A stretch of 64,000 nucleotides of DNA from Erythrobacter oryzae. Lineage in GTDB: Bacteria > Pseudomonadota > Alphaproteobacteria > Sphingomonadales > Sphingomonadaceae. Under the pieces are notes generated by a model. That model worked only from the letters and a program-made list of their open reading frames with translations. It was not told the origin of the DNA and searched no databases. The stretch covers positions 868,001 through 932,000 of the forward strand of contig NZ_JASCXI010000001.1 in the NCBI RefSeq assembly GCF_030271515.1. Reading direction: 5' to 3'. Both the position numbers and the translations under genes were made by a program. This document shows, one piece after another, positions 16,037 through 24,648 of this stretch. How positions within the stretch are numbered: position 1 is the first letter of the stretch; every line of letters starts with the position of its first letter.

Positions 16037-18922
16037 GTGACCGCGCCCGTCATTCTGCCCGGAATCGCCGTCGACCCGCAGGTGCAAGCCGGCGCGCCGG
16101 ACCTGCCGCGGATGGACGTGGCAGGGTTCGCAGGGTTTGCGGCGCGCGGGCCGTGCCACCGGGCGATCGCGGTCGACAGCGTGGCGAGCTTCACCGCGCT
16201 GTTCGGGGACGAGGTCACGCTGGCCGCCGGGCGCGACGGGGGGGCGCCCGCGGTCTCGCGCCTTGCCAGCACGGTGCGCGGGTTCTTCGCCAATGGCGGG
16301 CGCCGCTGCTGGGTGGTGCGCCTCGCCCGCACCATCGCCAGCGAGACGCAGTGGCAGGCGGACACCGGGCGGGCGCCCGATGAAACCAACCTCGCCGAGG
16401 CCGCGACCTTTCCCCTGCCCGGAGTGCTCCAGCGTCTGCCGTGGCAGGCCGGCGGCGGCTCGTCCCGGCTGCGCCCGGCATGGCTTGCCGCCGCCAGCGT
16501 CGGCAGCTGGGCCGATGCGATGGAAGTGCAGGTGCGGATCGCGCCGCGCCCCTTCGCACTGAGCGGCTGCGCCGCCCTGCCCGATGCGCCGGACAGCGGT
16601 TCCGCGGGGCTCGGGCCCGCGCAGCTTGCCGCCTTCCGCGCGCTCCATGCGGGGGTGCAATTCGACGATCCGGGCGGGCTGGCGGCGGGCGACCTGGTCG
16701 AATTCGCCAGCGCCACCGGAGCAACGCGGCGCTTTGCGCGGATCATTCGCCGCAGCGGCGGGAAATGGCACGCCCTGTGGGTCGCAGCCTTCGCTCCGGC
16801 CACGGGCGAGGACATCGAGCAGGCGGGCAAGTGCCAGTTCGTCGGCAGCCCGGCGCGGCACGACGTCACCTTCAATCCCGCTCTGGGCCGGCTGACCTTG
16901 CCCGCACGGCATGAACCCATGCCCCCGCCGGGAAGCTGGGTGCAGATCACGCTCGGCAGCGCGGGCCTGTTCCTGAAAGCCGAGCAGGTCGGCGAGACGA
17001 CCATCGCCGGGCCGGTGTGGCGGCAGATCCCGCACCATGTCCCCGGATCGACCTATTCGGCGCGCGCCATCAGCTTCGACCTGCGCACCGCGCTGGGCGG
17101 TGCCGGCGCGCAGCTGGCCGGACTGGCGCCGGGCTTTGCCGGGACGGGCGGGCCTGCGACCCTTATGTGCGACGACGACTGGTTCGCGCCGCGCGAACGC
17201 CGCCGGGCCGAGCCGCGCTTTGCGCTTGCGATGCGCGCCCGCGACCGCGCAAAGCTGGGCGCGGCGGGCGACCCGATGCTGGGGATGGAGGGCTTCACCG
17301 CAGCTGCCGCGCGGATGGGCACCACCGCTTTCACCGCCGCCGACCGCGAGGTGCTGCGCGCCTGCTGGCTGCCGCTCGGTTGCGAACAGGCCTATGCCGC
17401 GCCGGGCCGCGCCCTGCCCTCGCCCCGCCGCGCGTTGCAACGCGACGGCCTGTCGCGCTTCGACGAGGCGCTGTTCGTCGACCCGGCCTTCGCCGCGCTG
17501 GCGACCGATCAGGTGGCCGGTGCGCTGACCCGCCACCGCGACGTCGCCGAGCGCCAGCTTTTCGGCATCCACGCCCTGCTCGACACGCCCGACACCCGCT
17601 TCGGCACGCCGACGATCCTTGCCGCACCCGACATGGCACAGCCGGGCTGGGAGCTCGACGTGATCGGCGGTCTGCCGCACGCCACGCCGCTCGATCCACG
17701 TCCGCCCGCGCGCTGGCTGACCCACGAAGGCGGCTGCCCGGCCTTCGCCCCAACCACGCCGCCGACGCGGCCCGATTTCGCGCGCTTCCTCGATTGCGAC
17801 ACGCGCCTACTCGCCGCGCCCGACCTGTCGGGGCCGGTCACGCCGGTCAGCAGCGGCACCTTCACCTTGCGCTGGACCGGCGGCGATCCGGGCGTTCCGG
17901 TCGAACTCGAACAGAGCGCCGCCCCCGATTTCGCAGCTTCGGCGCGGATTTATGCCGGAACCGGCGATCACCTTGCGCTCGGCGGGCTCGGCGAGGGCGC
18001 GTGGTATTTCCGCCTGCGCGCCAATGACGGCACCAATGTCTCGGCCTGGTCGGTGCACGCGGTGGTGGTGCGCCCCAGCGACTATGTCGCGCTGCCCGCG
18101 ATAGGCCCGCTGCTGCCGGTGCTGCAGATCGCCCTGCTGCGCGCGGCCGCGGGCTCGCTCGACAATGTCGCGCTGCTGCCCATGCCCGGCGGATTGCGGC
18201 CCGCCGAAGCGGCGGCGCAGGCGCGGCGGCTGACCGATGTGGCGGGCGACTATGCCCGCCCCGACCGGCTCGGCCCGGGCGAGCGGCGCACGCTGAGCTA
18301 CGGCGCGCTGCATTACGGCTGGCTGCTCTACCGCGCCGCGCCCGCATCGCGCGAGGCGCTGCTCGCCGCTCCTTCGGAAGGCTGCGTCGCCGGGCAGATG
18401 GCGGCGCTGGCCCGCAGCGAGGGCGCCTGGATCGCGCCCGCCAACCGCGCCGTCGCCGATTGCGCGGGGGTCGACCCGCAGCTCTCGCCCGCCGACCGGC
18501 TTATCCTTCAGGAGGCGCGCATCAACGCGCTCGGCCCGGTGGTGCGCGGTTTTGCGGCGCTCGACGCGATGACGCTCAGCCCCGAGCCGGAATGGGGCCA
18601 GATCAATGTCCGGCGCCTGATGATCTTCCTGCGGCTGGTGGCCCTGCGCCGCGGCGAGCCGCTGGTGTTCGAAAGCAATGGCGACCAGCTGCGCCGCGCG
18701 CTGGAGCGCGAGTTCGCGCAGATGCTCGGCGACTTCCAGCGTCGCGGCGCCTTTGCCGGTCGCAGCCGTGGCTGGCGACTGGCGGTCGAGACCACCCAGG
18801 CCGATCGCGACAATGGCCGGATCGTCGCCGAGATCGGCGTCGCGCCCTCGCAGCCGCTGCGCTTCCTGACCTTCCGCCTCGTCCAGCAGGGCGCGCGGCT
18901 GACCCTCGCGGAGGCCGCGTGA
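16037..18922 (+). CDS. Large second sheath protein with inserted domains
   Basis: A 961-aa sheath paralogue, about 300 residues longer than sheath 1. The N-terminus keeps sheath features (GFAGFAARGPCH, VRGFFANGGRRCWVVRLA). The C-terminal 130 residues are the sheath core (INVRRLMIFLRLVALRRG, LVFESNGDQL, GRIVAEIGVAPSQPLRFLTFRL). Between them is a long insertion that includes a fibronectin-type-III-like stretch at about 595-678 (TFTLRWTGGDP, WYFRLRANDGTNVSAWSVH). In Afp/PVC, minor sheath forms sit at the baseplate; this one may add a surface-exposed decoration. The start is GTG at 16037, four bases after the tube gene. Confidence 0.9.
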   Translation: MTAPVILPGIAVDPQVQAGAPDLPRMDVAGFAGFAARGPCHRAIAVDSVASFTALFGDEVTLAAGRDGGAPAVSRLASTVRGFFANGGRRCWVVRLARTIASETQWQADTGRAPDETNLAEAATFPLPGVLQRLPWQAGGGSSRLRPAWLAAASVGSWADAMEVQVRIAPRPFALSGCAALPDAPDSGSAGLGPAQLAAFRALHAGVQFDDPGGLAAGDLVEFASATGATRRFARIIRRSGGKWHALWVAAFAPATGEDIEQAGKCQFVGSPARHDVTFNPALGRLTLPARHEPMPPPGSWVQITLGSAGLFLKAEQVGETTIAGPVWRQIPHHVPGSTYSARAISFDLRTALGGAGAQLAGLAPGFAGTGGPATLMCDDDWFAPRERRRAEPRFALAMRARDRAKLGAAGDPMLGMEGFTAAAARMGTTAFTAADREVLRACWLPLGCEQAYAAPGRALPSPRRALQRDGLSRFDEALFVDPAFAALATDQVAGALTRHRDVAERQLFGIHALLDTPDTRFGTPTILAAPDMAQPGWELDVIGGLPHATPLDPRPPARWLTHEGGCPAFAPTTPPTRPDFARFLDCDTRLLAAPDLSGPVTPVSSGTFTLRWTGGDPGVPVELEQSAAPDFAASARIYAGTGDHLALGGLGEGAWYFRLRANDGTNVSAWSVHAVVVRPSDYVALPAIGPLLPVLQIALLRAAAGSLDNVALLPMPGGLRPAEAAAQARRLTDVAGDYARPDRLGPGERRTLSYGALHYGWLLYRAAPASREALLAAPSEGCVAGQMAALARSEGAWIAPANRAVADCAGVDPQLSPADRLILQEARINALGPVVRGFAALDAMTLSPEPEWGQINVRRLMIFLRLVALRRGEPLVFESNGDQLRRALEREFAQMLGDFQRRGAFAGRSRGWRLAVETTQADRDNGRIVAEIGVAPSQPLRFLTFRLVQQGARLTLAEAA

Positions 18923-19389
18923 TGGCCGGCCGCCCCTTCATCGCCTTCAACTTCGGGGTCGAGATCTACCCCGACGGCGCCAGCGCGCCGCTGTGCAAGG
19001 CGGCCTTCGCCGAGTGCGACGGGCTGGAGGTCACCTATGACGTGAAGGCGATCAAGGAAGGCGGCGTCAACGACCGCGTGGTGCGGGTGCCCGGTCAGGC
19101 GTCCTATGCCAACCTCACCCTGAAGCGCGGCATGACCGACAATTTCGACCTTTGGAAATGGGCCAGCGACACCGTCGCCAACCCCGCGCTGAGGGCCAAT
19201 GCCGAGGTGGTGCTGTTCGCCGGTGACGGCGCGACCGAACGCGCGCGGTTCCAGCTGCACCGCTGCCTGCCGGTGAAGTTCAAGGCCCCCGCGCTCAATG
19301 CCAAGGACGGCAGCATCGCGATCGAGGAATTCGCGCTGTCCTACGAGAAGTTCGAGCTTGTCCCCGGCGGCGGCGGAGGCGCGCGATGA
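18922..19389 (+). CDS. eCIS inner tube protein 2 (baseplate-proximal type)
   Basis: A 155-aa tube paralogue of the gp19 family: FIAFNFGVEIYPDG, FAECDGLEVTYDVKAIKEGG, ANLTLKRGMTDNFDLWKW and IAIEEFALSYEKFEL. In PVC-type particles such divergent tube proteins (Pvc5-like) form the first rings on the baseplate. It begins inside the stop of the large sheath (TGATG), so the large sheath and tube 2 look like a matched pair for the baseplate end. Its stop overlaps the next gene (ATGA). Confidence 0.92.
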   Translation: MAGRPFIAFNFGVEIYPDGASAPLCKAAFAECDGLEVTYDVKAIKEGGVNDRVVRVPGQASYANLTLKRGMTDNFDLWKWASDTVANPALRANAEVVLFAGDGATERARFQLHRCLPVKFKAPALNAKDGSIAIEEFALSYEKFELVPGGGGGAR

Positions 19390-20186
19390 CCGACGCCGCG
19401 CTGGTCAAGGCCAAGCTGATCGAACTCGAGGAGGATCTGGTCACCGAGAAGGCCGGGTTCGTGCCGGTGCCCGTCCAGTTCAACCCCGAAACCTTCAAGG
19501 TCACCTACGCCAACGAGGTCAAGCAGCCCGAGGGCGGCGATCAGGCGGCCGGCACGTCGGGGATGCAGTTCGTCGGTGCGGGGACGACCAAGCTGGCGCT
19601 GACGCTGTGGTTCGATGTCACCGCGATGACCGAGGAGCCGGTCGACGATGTGCGGCGTCTGACCAGCAAGGTGATCTATTTCATGACCCCGCGCGCATCC
19701 CAGCGCGATGCCTCCAAGCTGGTGCCGCCGGGGCTGCGCTTCGTGTGGGGCAGCTTCATCTTCGACGGGATGGTCGAGGGGCTGGAGGAGAGCCTCGAAT
19801 TCTTCTCGCCCGACGGCAAGCCGCTGCGCGCACAGATCACCCTGACAGTCGGGCAGCAGAAGATCCTGGTGTCGGAGTTCCGCACCCCGAACAGCGCCGG
19901 CCCGCGCGCCGGCCAGCGGCCCTTCACCCCCGCCCCGCAAGGCAAGAGCCTGCAGGACATGGCCGCCGCCGACGGCAAGGGCGGTGACTGGCAGGCGATC
20001 GCCTCGGCCAACCGGATCGAGGATCCGCTGCGGATAAAGCCCGGCACGCCGATCGACCTCAATCTGGGGACGGGCGCCTCCGCGCGGATCGGCGCGGGCA
20101 CGTCTTTCGGCGCGGGCGCACCGGCCGCGCCTGCGCTGTCCGCCCCCGATTTCACCATCGCCCCGCCCCGCCTGGGCATCAGCTGA
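19386..20186 (+). CDS. CIS tube-initiator protein with LysM domain (Pvc7-like)
   Basis: A 266-aa protein. The N-terminal domain (about 20-165) has PVQFNPETFKVTYANE, TKLALTLWFDVT and LRFVWGSFIFDGMVEGLEE, as in the CIS tube family (Pvc7, T4 gp53-like). A LysM module (about 198-225) has WQAIASANRIEDPLRIKPGT. The Ala-rich tail ends SAPDFTIAPPRLGIS. In known particles it joins the baseplate hub to the first tube ring. It starts four bases before the stop of tube 2. Confidence 0.92.
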   Translation: MTDAALVKAKLIELEEDLVTEKAGFVPVPVQFNPETFKVTYANEVKQPEGGDQAAGTSGMQFVGAGTTKLALTLWFDVTAMTEEPVDDVRRLTSKVIYFMTPRASQRDASKLVPPGLRFVWGSFIFDGMVEGLEESLEFFSPDGKPLRAQITLTVGQQKILVSEFRTPNSAGPRAGQRPFTPAPQGKSLQDMAAADGKGGDWQAIASANRIEDPLRIKPGTPIDLNLGTGASARIGAGTSFGAGAPAAPALSAPDFTIAPPRLGIS

Positions 20187-20200
20187 CGAGGACCCGAACC

Positions 20201-20362
20201 ATGCCTGTCGTCATTCAGGATTTCGAGACGCTTCCCGCCGATGGCAGCGGCGATGGCGCGAGCGCGGGCGGCCGCGCGCCCCGTTCGGAAAGCGCGGCGC
20301 GGGTCGCCGCCGAATGCACCTTGCGCCGCCTCGCCCGGCGTCACGCGCGGCTGCGGGGTTGA
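20201..20362 (+). CDS. Small eCIS-locus protein (53 aa)
   Basis: An open frame of 53 codons starts at ATG 20201, 14 bp after the Pvc7-like gene. The N-terminus is MPVVIQDFETLPADG, followed by an Ala/Gly-rich middle and a strongly basic end (RRLARRHARLRG). It is followed by the hub gene 10 bp later, so the spacing fits a real gene in the operon. Afp and PVC clusters carry a small conserved ORF (Pvc6) near this place, though before rather than after Pvc7, so this could be a positional counterpart. No family is recognised. Confidence 0.6.
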   Translation: MPVVIQDFETLPADGSGDGASAGGRAPRSESAARVAAECTLRRLARRHARLRG

Positions 20363-20372
20363 GGCACGGACC

Positions 20373-21434
20373 ATGCCCCAGACCATCACCCGCCTGCCTT
20401 CACGCTCCGCACGCCCGACGATCGAGATCGCCGGACAGCAGCAGACACGGCTGGAAGCGGCGCTGCTCGAATACATGCTCGCCGACGGGATCGACACGAT
20501 GGCCCACGCCGAACTGCGCTTCGGCAACTGGGGCGGCGCGCAGCCGGGCTTCCAGTGGTTCGACCGGCGGCTGCTCGATTTCGGCAAGGAGATCACCGTG
20601 AAGCAGGGCGGCGAGGTGCTGTTCGCCGGGCGCATCACCGCGATCACCGCGCATTACCCGCAAGGCCGCCCGCCCGAACTTTCGGTGCTCGCCGAAGACC
20701 GGTTGCAGGATCTGCGCATGACCCGCCGCACACGCTCCTTCGCGGCGCAGGGTCTCGGCGACATTGCCCGCACCATCGCCTCGGACCACGGGCTGGAAGC
20801 CGACGTCTCCGTCTCCGGCCCCAGCTGGAAGGCGCTGGCGCAGGTGGCGCAGAGCGACCTTGCCTTCCTGATCGACCTCGCCCGGCGCGAGGATGCGATG
20901 GTGTGGATCGACCAGGGCAAGCTGGTGGTCAGGCGCAGCCGCGATGTGTCGGGGGTATCGCTCGCCTGGGCGGGGACGCTGCGCAGCTTCGATGTCTGCG
21001 CCGATCTGGCCACCCAGCGCACCGCGCTGCTCGCCACCGGCTGGAATGTCGCCGACAAGAAGGCCGCCCGGCACGAGGCCGACACCAGTGCGCTCGGCAG
21101 CGAGCTGGGACAGGATCAGGCGGGCGGCGAGATTCTCCGCGAGGCCTTCGGTCAGCGCAAGGATCAGGTCGCGCATCTGGTGCCCGCCAATGATGCCGAG
21201 GCGCGCACGCTGGCCGAGGCCGCCTATCGCCACCTGGCGCGCAACTTCGTGGTCGGCGAGGGTGAATGCGAAACCGATCCGCTGCTGCGGGTCGGCGCGA
21301 AGCTTTCGCTCACGGGCTTGGGGCCGCTGTTCGACGGCGACTACCGCATCCGCGCGCGCACCCACCTGTTCGACGCCGCCGAGGGCGCACGCACGCAGTT
21401 CACCTGCGACCGCGCCGGGCTGGGACGCGGCTGA
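20373..21434 (+). CDS. Baseplate hub, phage late-control gpD-like (Pvc8 N-terminal type)
   Basis: A 353-aa protein of the gpD/VgrG hub family: LLEYMLADGIDTMAHAELRFGNW, GKEITVKQGGEVLFAGRI, FAAQGLGDIARTIASDHGL, then DLAFLIDLARREDAMVWID. It would form the trimeric hub below the tube. Here the hub and the spike are two genes, whereas VgrG proteins fuse them. Its stop overlaps the start of the spike gene by one base (TGATG). Confidence 0.92.
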   Translation: MPQTITRLPSRSARPTIEIAGQQQTRLEAALLEYMLADGIDTMAHAELRFGNWGGAQPGFQWFDRRLLDFGKEITVKQGGEVLFAGRITAITAHYPQGRPPELSVLAEDRLQDLRMTRRTRSFAAQGLGDIARTIASDHGLEADVSVSGPSWKALAQVAQSDLAFLIDLARREDAMVWIDQGKLVVRRSRDVSGVSLAWAGTLRSFDVCADLATQRTALLATGWNVADKKAARHEADTSALGSELGQDQAGGEILREAFGQRKDQVAHLVPANDAEARTLAEAAYRHLARNFVVGEGECETDPLLRVGAKLSLTGLGPLFDGDYRIRARTHLFDAAEGARTQFTCDRAGLGRG

Positions 21435-22159
21435 TGCTGGCCGACCCCCTCCTCACCGGCGACCGCCGCGAAGCCGAGGCGCAGGCGCGCAGCCCGTTCG
21501 GCTTCGGCGGGCTGTTCGGCGGGGTCATGCCCGCCACCGTTACCTCGCTGGAGGACCCTGACGGGCAAGGCCGGGTCAGGATCGCGCTCAGCGCCGTGCC
21601 CGATCCCGACAATGCCGAATGCGAGCTGTGGGCGCGGGTCGCCACGCTCTATGCCGGCAAGGACCGCGGCACCTGGTTCATGCCCGAGGTCGGCGACGAG
21701 GTGCTGGTCGCCTTCGAACAGAACGATCCGCGCCGTCCCTATGTGCTCGGCGGTCTGTGGAACGGGGTCGATACCCCGGCGCAAAGCGGCAGCGATGCGA
21801 ACACCATCAAGCAGATCAAGAGCCGCAACGGCGTGGTCATCACCATCGCCGACGAACGGGGTCAGGAAAGCCTGACGCTGGAAACCCCCGCCGGGCAGAC
21901 CATCACGCTCAAGGACGGCCCCGGCCAGATCGAGATCGCCGACAGCAATGGCAACACGGTCAAGCTGGAGGCCAGCGGCATTTCGATCGAGGCGGCGGCG
22001 CGGCTTTCGATCAGCGCGGCGCAGGTCTCGGTCTCGGCCTCGATGGTCAGCGTCGATGCGGGCATGTCGAACTTCTCGGGCGTGGTGCGCGCCGATACGG
22101 TGATCTGCAATTCGATCGTCGCGGCCAGCTACTCCCCCGGCGCGGGGAATATCTGGTGA
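21434..22159 (+). CDS. Baseplate spike, gp5/VgrG-like OB fold plus beta-helix
   Basis: A 241-aa protein. The first part (about 30-115) is a gp5/VgrG OB-fold module (VMPATVTSLEDPDGQGRVRI, TWFMPEVGDEVLVAFEQNDPRRPYVLGGLWNG). The C-terminal part has triple-stranded beta-helix repeats (TLETPAGQTITLKDGPGQIEI, NGNTVKLEASGISIEAAARLSI). It forms the central puncturing spike. No PAAR tip gene was seen nearby. The stop overlaps the next GTG start. Confidence 0.93.
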   Translation: MLADPLLTGDRREAEAQARSPFGFGGLFGGVMPATVTSLEDPDGQGRVRIALSAVPDPDNAECELWARVATLYAGKDRGTWFMPEVGDEVLVAFEQNDPRRPYVLGGLWNGVDTPAQSGSDANTIKQIKSRNGVVITIADERGQESLTLETPAGQTITLKDGPGQIEIADSNGNTVKLEASGISIEAAARLSISAAQVSVSASMVSVDAGMSNFSGVVRADTVICNSIVAASYSPGAGNIW

Positions 22160-24240
22160 CCGCCGCGGGCCATCCGGTGCGCTGGGCGGGTCCGCGCCCC
22201 CTGTGGTCGAACACCCGGGGGCTGGGCGGCGCGCCCGCGATCCTGCGCTTTGCGCACGACGATTTCATGGACGAGCTGAACGGCCTGCTCGAAACCGATC
22301 CGGGCCTGCTGGCGGGCCATGTCGCCCGCTACGAGACCTGGCGGAGCGTGCAGGGCGAAAGCGATCCGCCCGATCTTGCCGCCCGCGTGCCGCTGCCCGC
22401 TCCGATCCGCCAGGCGCGCCGCCGGACGCTGCTGGGTCGGCGCGCCGGCCTGTCGGCCGACATCGCCCCGCCTGCGCCGCAGCGGCTGAAGCTCTACCAG
22501 CCGGTCCACATGCGTCATTATGTGGTGTGCGGAACGCTGGCCTGCGAACGCCCCGGCTTCCCCGATCGCAAGCCCGCAGGGCCGCACGAACAGGTCGGCT
22601 ACGTGGTGCGCCGGTTGCTGGCCGACCGGTCGGGCACCCTGTTCGAGCACGCCTATGTCCGGCAGGCGAGCGGCGGCGTCTGGCAGCGGCTGGCGGGCGA
22701 TGACCCGCTCCAGCTGGCCCCGGGCGAGGAGCGCCTGAAGCTGTTCCCGCTGCGCCACCGCGACGGGGCCGAGCTGCGCCGCACGCTGTGGGGCGCGGTG
22801 ATCCCGGTCGGGCGGCGCGAGGAATATCTCGCTGCCGATATCGCCGCCGCCGCGCCGAGCCTGCTCGAAGGCCAGCTCGCCGCCGCCAACCCCGCCCCGC
22901 CCCCGTCCCGTCCCAATTCCACCCAGGCGCGGCTTGCCGAATTCAAGATGGACGTGTCGGAAAGCTGGAAGGCGATGATCCAGGCGGCGCTGAAGAGCGC
23001 GTCGGAGATCGAGGACGACCGCGGCACGGGATCGGGCGCGAGCAAGCGCCAGCGCCGCGTGCGCGAAGCCAACCACGCCTTCCAGCACCAGTCGTGGCTG
23101 CTGCTCAAGGACCTGCTCGCCTTTCTCGACCGGCACCTCAAGCCGGTCGCCGCCGCTGTCCGCGCCAATACGCCCGGCACGCTGACCGGCAAGTCGCGCG
23201 AGCTTTACCAGTGGCTTTCGCTCGAGCTCGACGCGGGGCAGATCGACGCGCTCCGCAACGGTTTTGCCGATATGGGGAGCTTGCTCGCCGGCACGCCGTC
23301 GCATCCCGCCAGCATCGCCGCGGCGCTGCGGCGGATCGACGACGCGGAGGAGGCCGCGCAGCTCGAGCGAGTCGAAACCGCCTATCGCGACGACCCCGGC
23401 GAGCGCGGCGACTGGCCCTCGTTCCACTTCCTTCTGGCGGGTATCGCCAGCAACGGCAGCGGCGAGACGATCTCCGCCAGCGGCGGTTTCCGCCTGCTCG
23501 ACCAGCTGGTCGAAAGCACCAGCGGCAATTCCGAGATCGAAGCGGCGACGCTGAACCCCGCCGAGCCCCCTGATCCGACGACGACCTCGAAGATCTGGTT
23601 CGAGCGGGTGGACAAGCTGGTCGCGCTCGTCGGCCGCGCTCTGCCGGTCGGCAACGAGGCCGATGCCCGCGCGGTGCCCTTTGCCATGAAGCTCAGCCAG
23701 ACGATGCTGGCGACCACCGCTGACAGCGGGCGGTTCGTTATCCGCATGGTCCACCTCAACGAAGATTGCGGGCCGCTGCATCCGCCCACCCTGTCCGGCC
23801 CGAGCGTCGAATTCGAGCTGGCGAGCTTTTTCGATCCCGATGCCCCCGCCCGCCCGATCCGCATCACCCTGCCCGGCGATACCAGTGCGGCCGGGCTCAG
23901 GAGGCACGCGCGCGGCACCGCTTTCGTCATGTCGAACATGCTGTGCGGACAGGTTCAGCGCGCCAAGGGGCTGGGGTTCATCGACCTCGTCCGGCAGGTG
24001 TTGCCGTGGCCGCTGCACAAGGACATCGACATCGGTGCGGGCGGCGGCTGCAAGAGCTCGTCGGGGGCCGACATCGGCATGATCTGCTCGATCTCGATCC
24101 CGATCATCACCCTGTGCGCGCTGATCCTGCTGATGATCATCGTCAGCCTGCTCGACTTCATCTTCCGCTGGCTGCCGTGGTTCATCATGTGCTTCCCGGT
24201 GCCGGGCCTCAAGGGCAAGCAGCAGGAGGCCGCGCCATGA
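22156..24240 (+). CDS. Unknown eCIS protein with C-terminal membrane segment
   Basis: A 694-aa protein not recognised as any Afp/PVC structural class. The N-terminal half has mixed alpha/beta sequence (HYVVCGTLACERPGF, VGYVVRRLLADRSGTLFEHAYV); a charged helical region (about 255-400) follows, then a domain with MVHLNEDCGPLHPP. Near the C-terminus (about 640-680) a strongly hydrophobic stretch (SIPIITLCALILLMIIVSLL, then FRWLPWFIMCFPV) could cross a membrane once or as a hairpin. It sits between spike and gp25, overlapping both, so it should be a baseplate-associated membrane anchor or a releaser. Start GTG 22156. Confidence 0.75.
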   Translation: MTAAGHPVRWAGPRPLWSNTRGLGGAPAILRFAHDDFMDELNGLLETDPGLLAGHVARYETWRSVQGESDPPDLAARVPLPAPIRQARRRTLLGRRAGLSADIAPPAPQRLKLYQPVHMRHYVVCGTLACERPGFPDRKPAGPHEQVGYVVRRLLADRSGTLFEHAYVRQASGGVWQRLAGDDPLQLAPGEERLKLFPLRHRDGAELRRTLWGAVIPVGRREEYLAADIAAAAPSLLEGQLAAANPAPPPSRPNSTQARLAEFKMDVSESWKAMIQAALKSASEIEDDRGTGSGASKRQRRVREANHAFQHQSWLLLKDLLAFLDRHLKPVAAAVRANTPGTLTGKSRELYQWLSLELDAGQIDALRNGFADMGSLLAGTPSHPASIAAALRRIDDAEEAAQLERVETAYRDDPGERGDWPSFHFLLAGIASNGSGETISASGGFRLLDQLVESTSGNSEIEAATLNPAEPPDPTTTSKIWFERVDKLVALVGRALPVGNEADARAVPFAMKLSQTMLATTADSGRFVIRMVHLNEDCGPLHPPTLSGPSVEFELASFFDPDAPARPIRITLPGDTSAAGLRRHARGTAFVMSNMLCGQVQRAKGLGFIDLVRQVLPWPLHKDIDIGAGGGCKSSSGADIGMICSISIPIITLCALILLMIIVSLLDFIFRWLPWFIMCFPVPGLKGKQQEAAP

Positions 24241-24635
24241 CCGCGAGCATCTTCGGCAAGAGCATCGGCTTCCCCTTCCGCATCGACGGCGCGGGCCGGA
24301 TCGGCTGGTCCGACGGCGAGGAGAACGTGCGCGAATCCATCGCGGTGATCCTGCGGACCGACCGGCTGGAGCGGATCGCGCTCCCCGATTTCGGCGCAGG
24401 GCTGCAACGCTGGCTGTTTGCGCCGAACACCCCCGATACCCACGCCCGCATCGCCCACGCGGTCGAGCAGGCGCTGCGCCGCTGGGAGCCGCGCATCGCG
24501 CTGGAGGAGGTCACCGTCGCCGCCAGCCCGGACAATTCCACCCAGGCGATCGCCACGATCACCTACCGGCTGGTCGCCAGCGGCCAGCGCAACCGCCTGT
24601 CGGTGGGCATCAGCCTGTCGACGGCACCGAACTGA
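24237..24635 (+). CDS. Baseplate wedge protein gp25-like (Pvc9)
   Basis: A 132-aa GPW/gp25-family protein: GFPFRIDGAGRIGWSDGEENVRESIAVIL, RIALPDFGAGLQRWLFAPN, ALRRWEPRIALEEVTV. In phages, T6SS and eCIS it is the baseplate wedge part that primes the sheath. Its ATG lies inside the stop of the membrane-segment gene (ATGA). Confidence 0.95.
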   Translation: MTASIFGKSIGFPFRIDGAGRIGWSDGEENVRESIAVILRTDRLERIALPDFGAGLQRWLFAPNTPDTHARIAHAVEQALRRWEPRIALEEVTVAASPDNSTQAIATITYRLVASGQRNRLSVGISLSTAPN

Positions 24636-24648
24636 GAGGGACCGCCAG

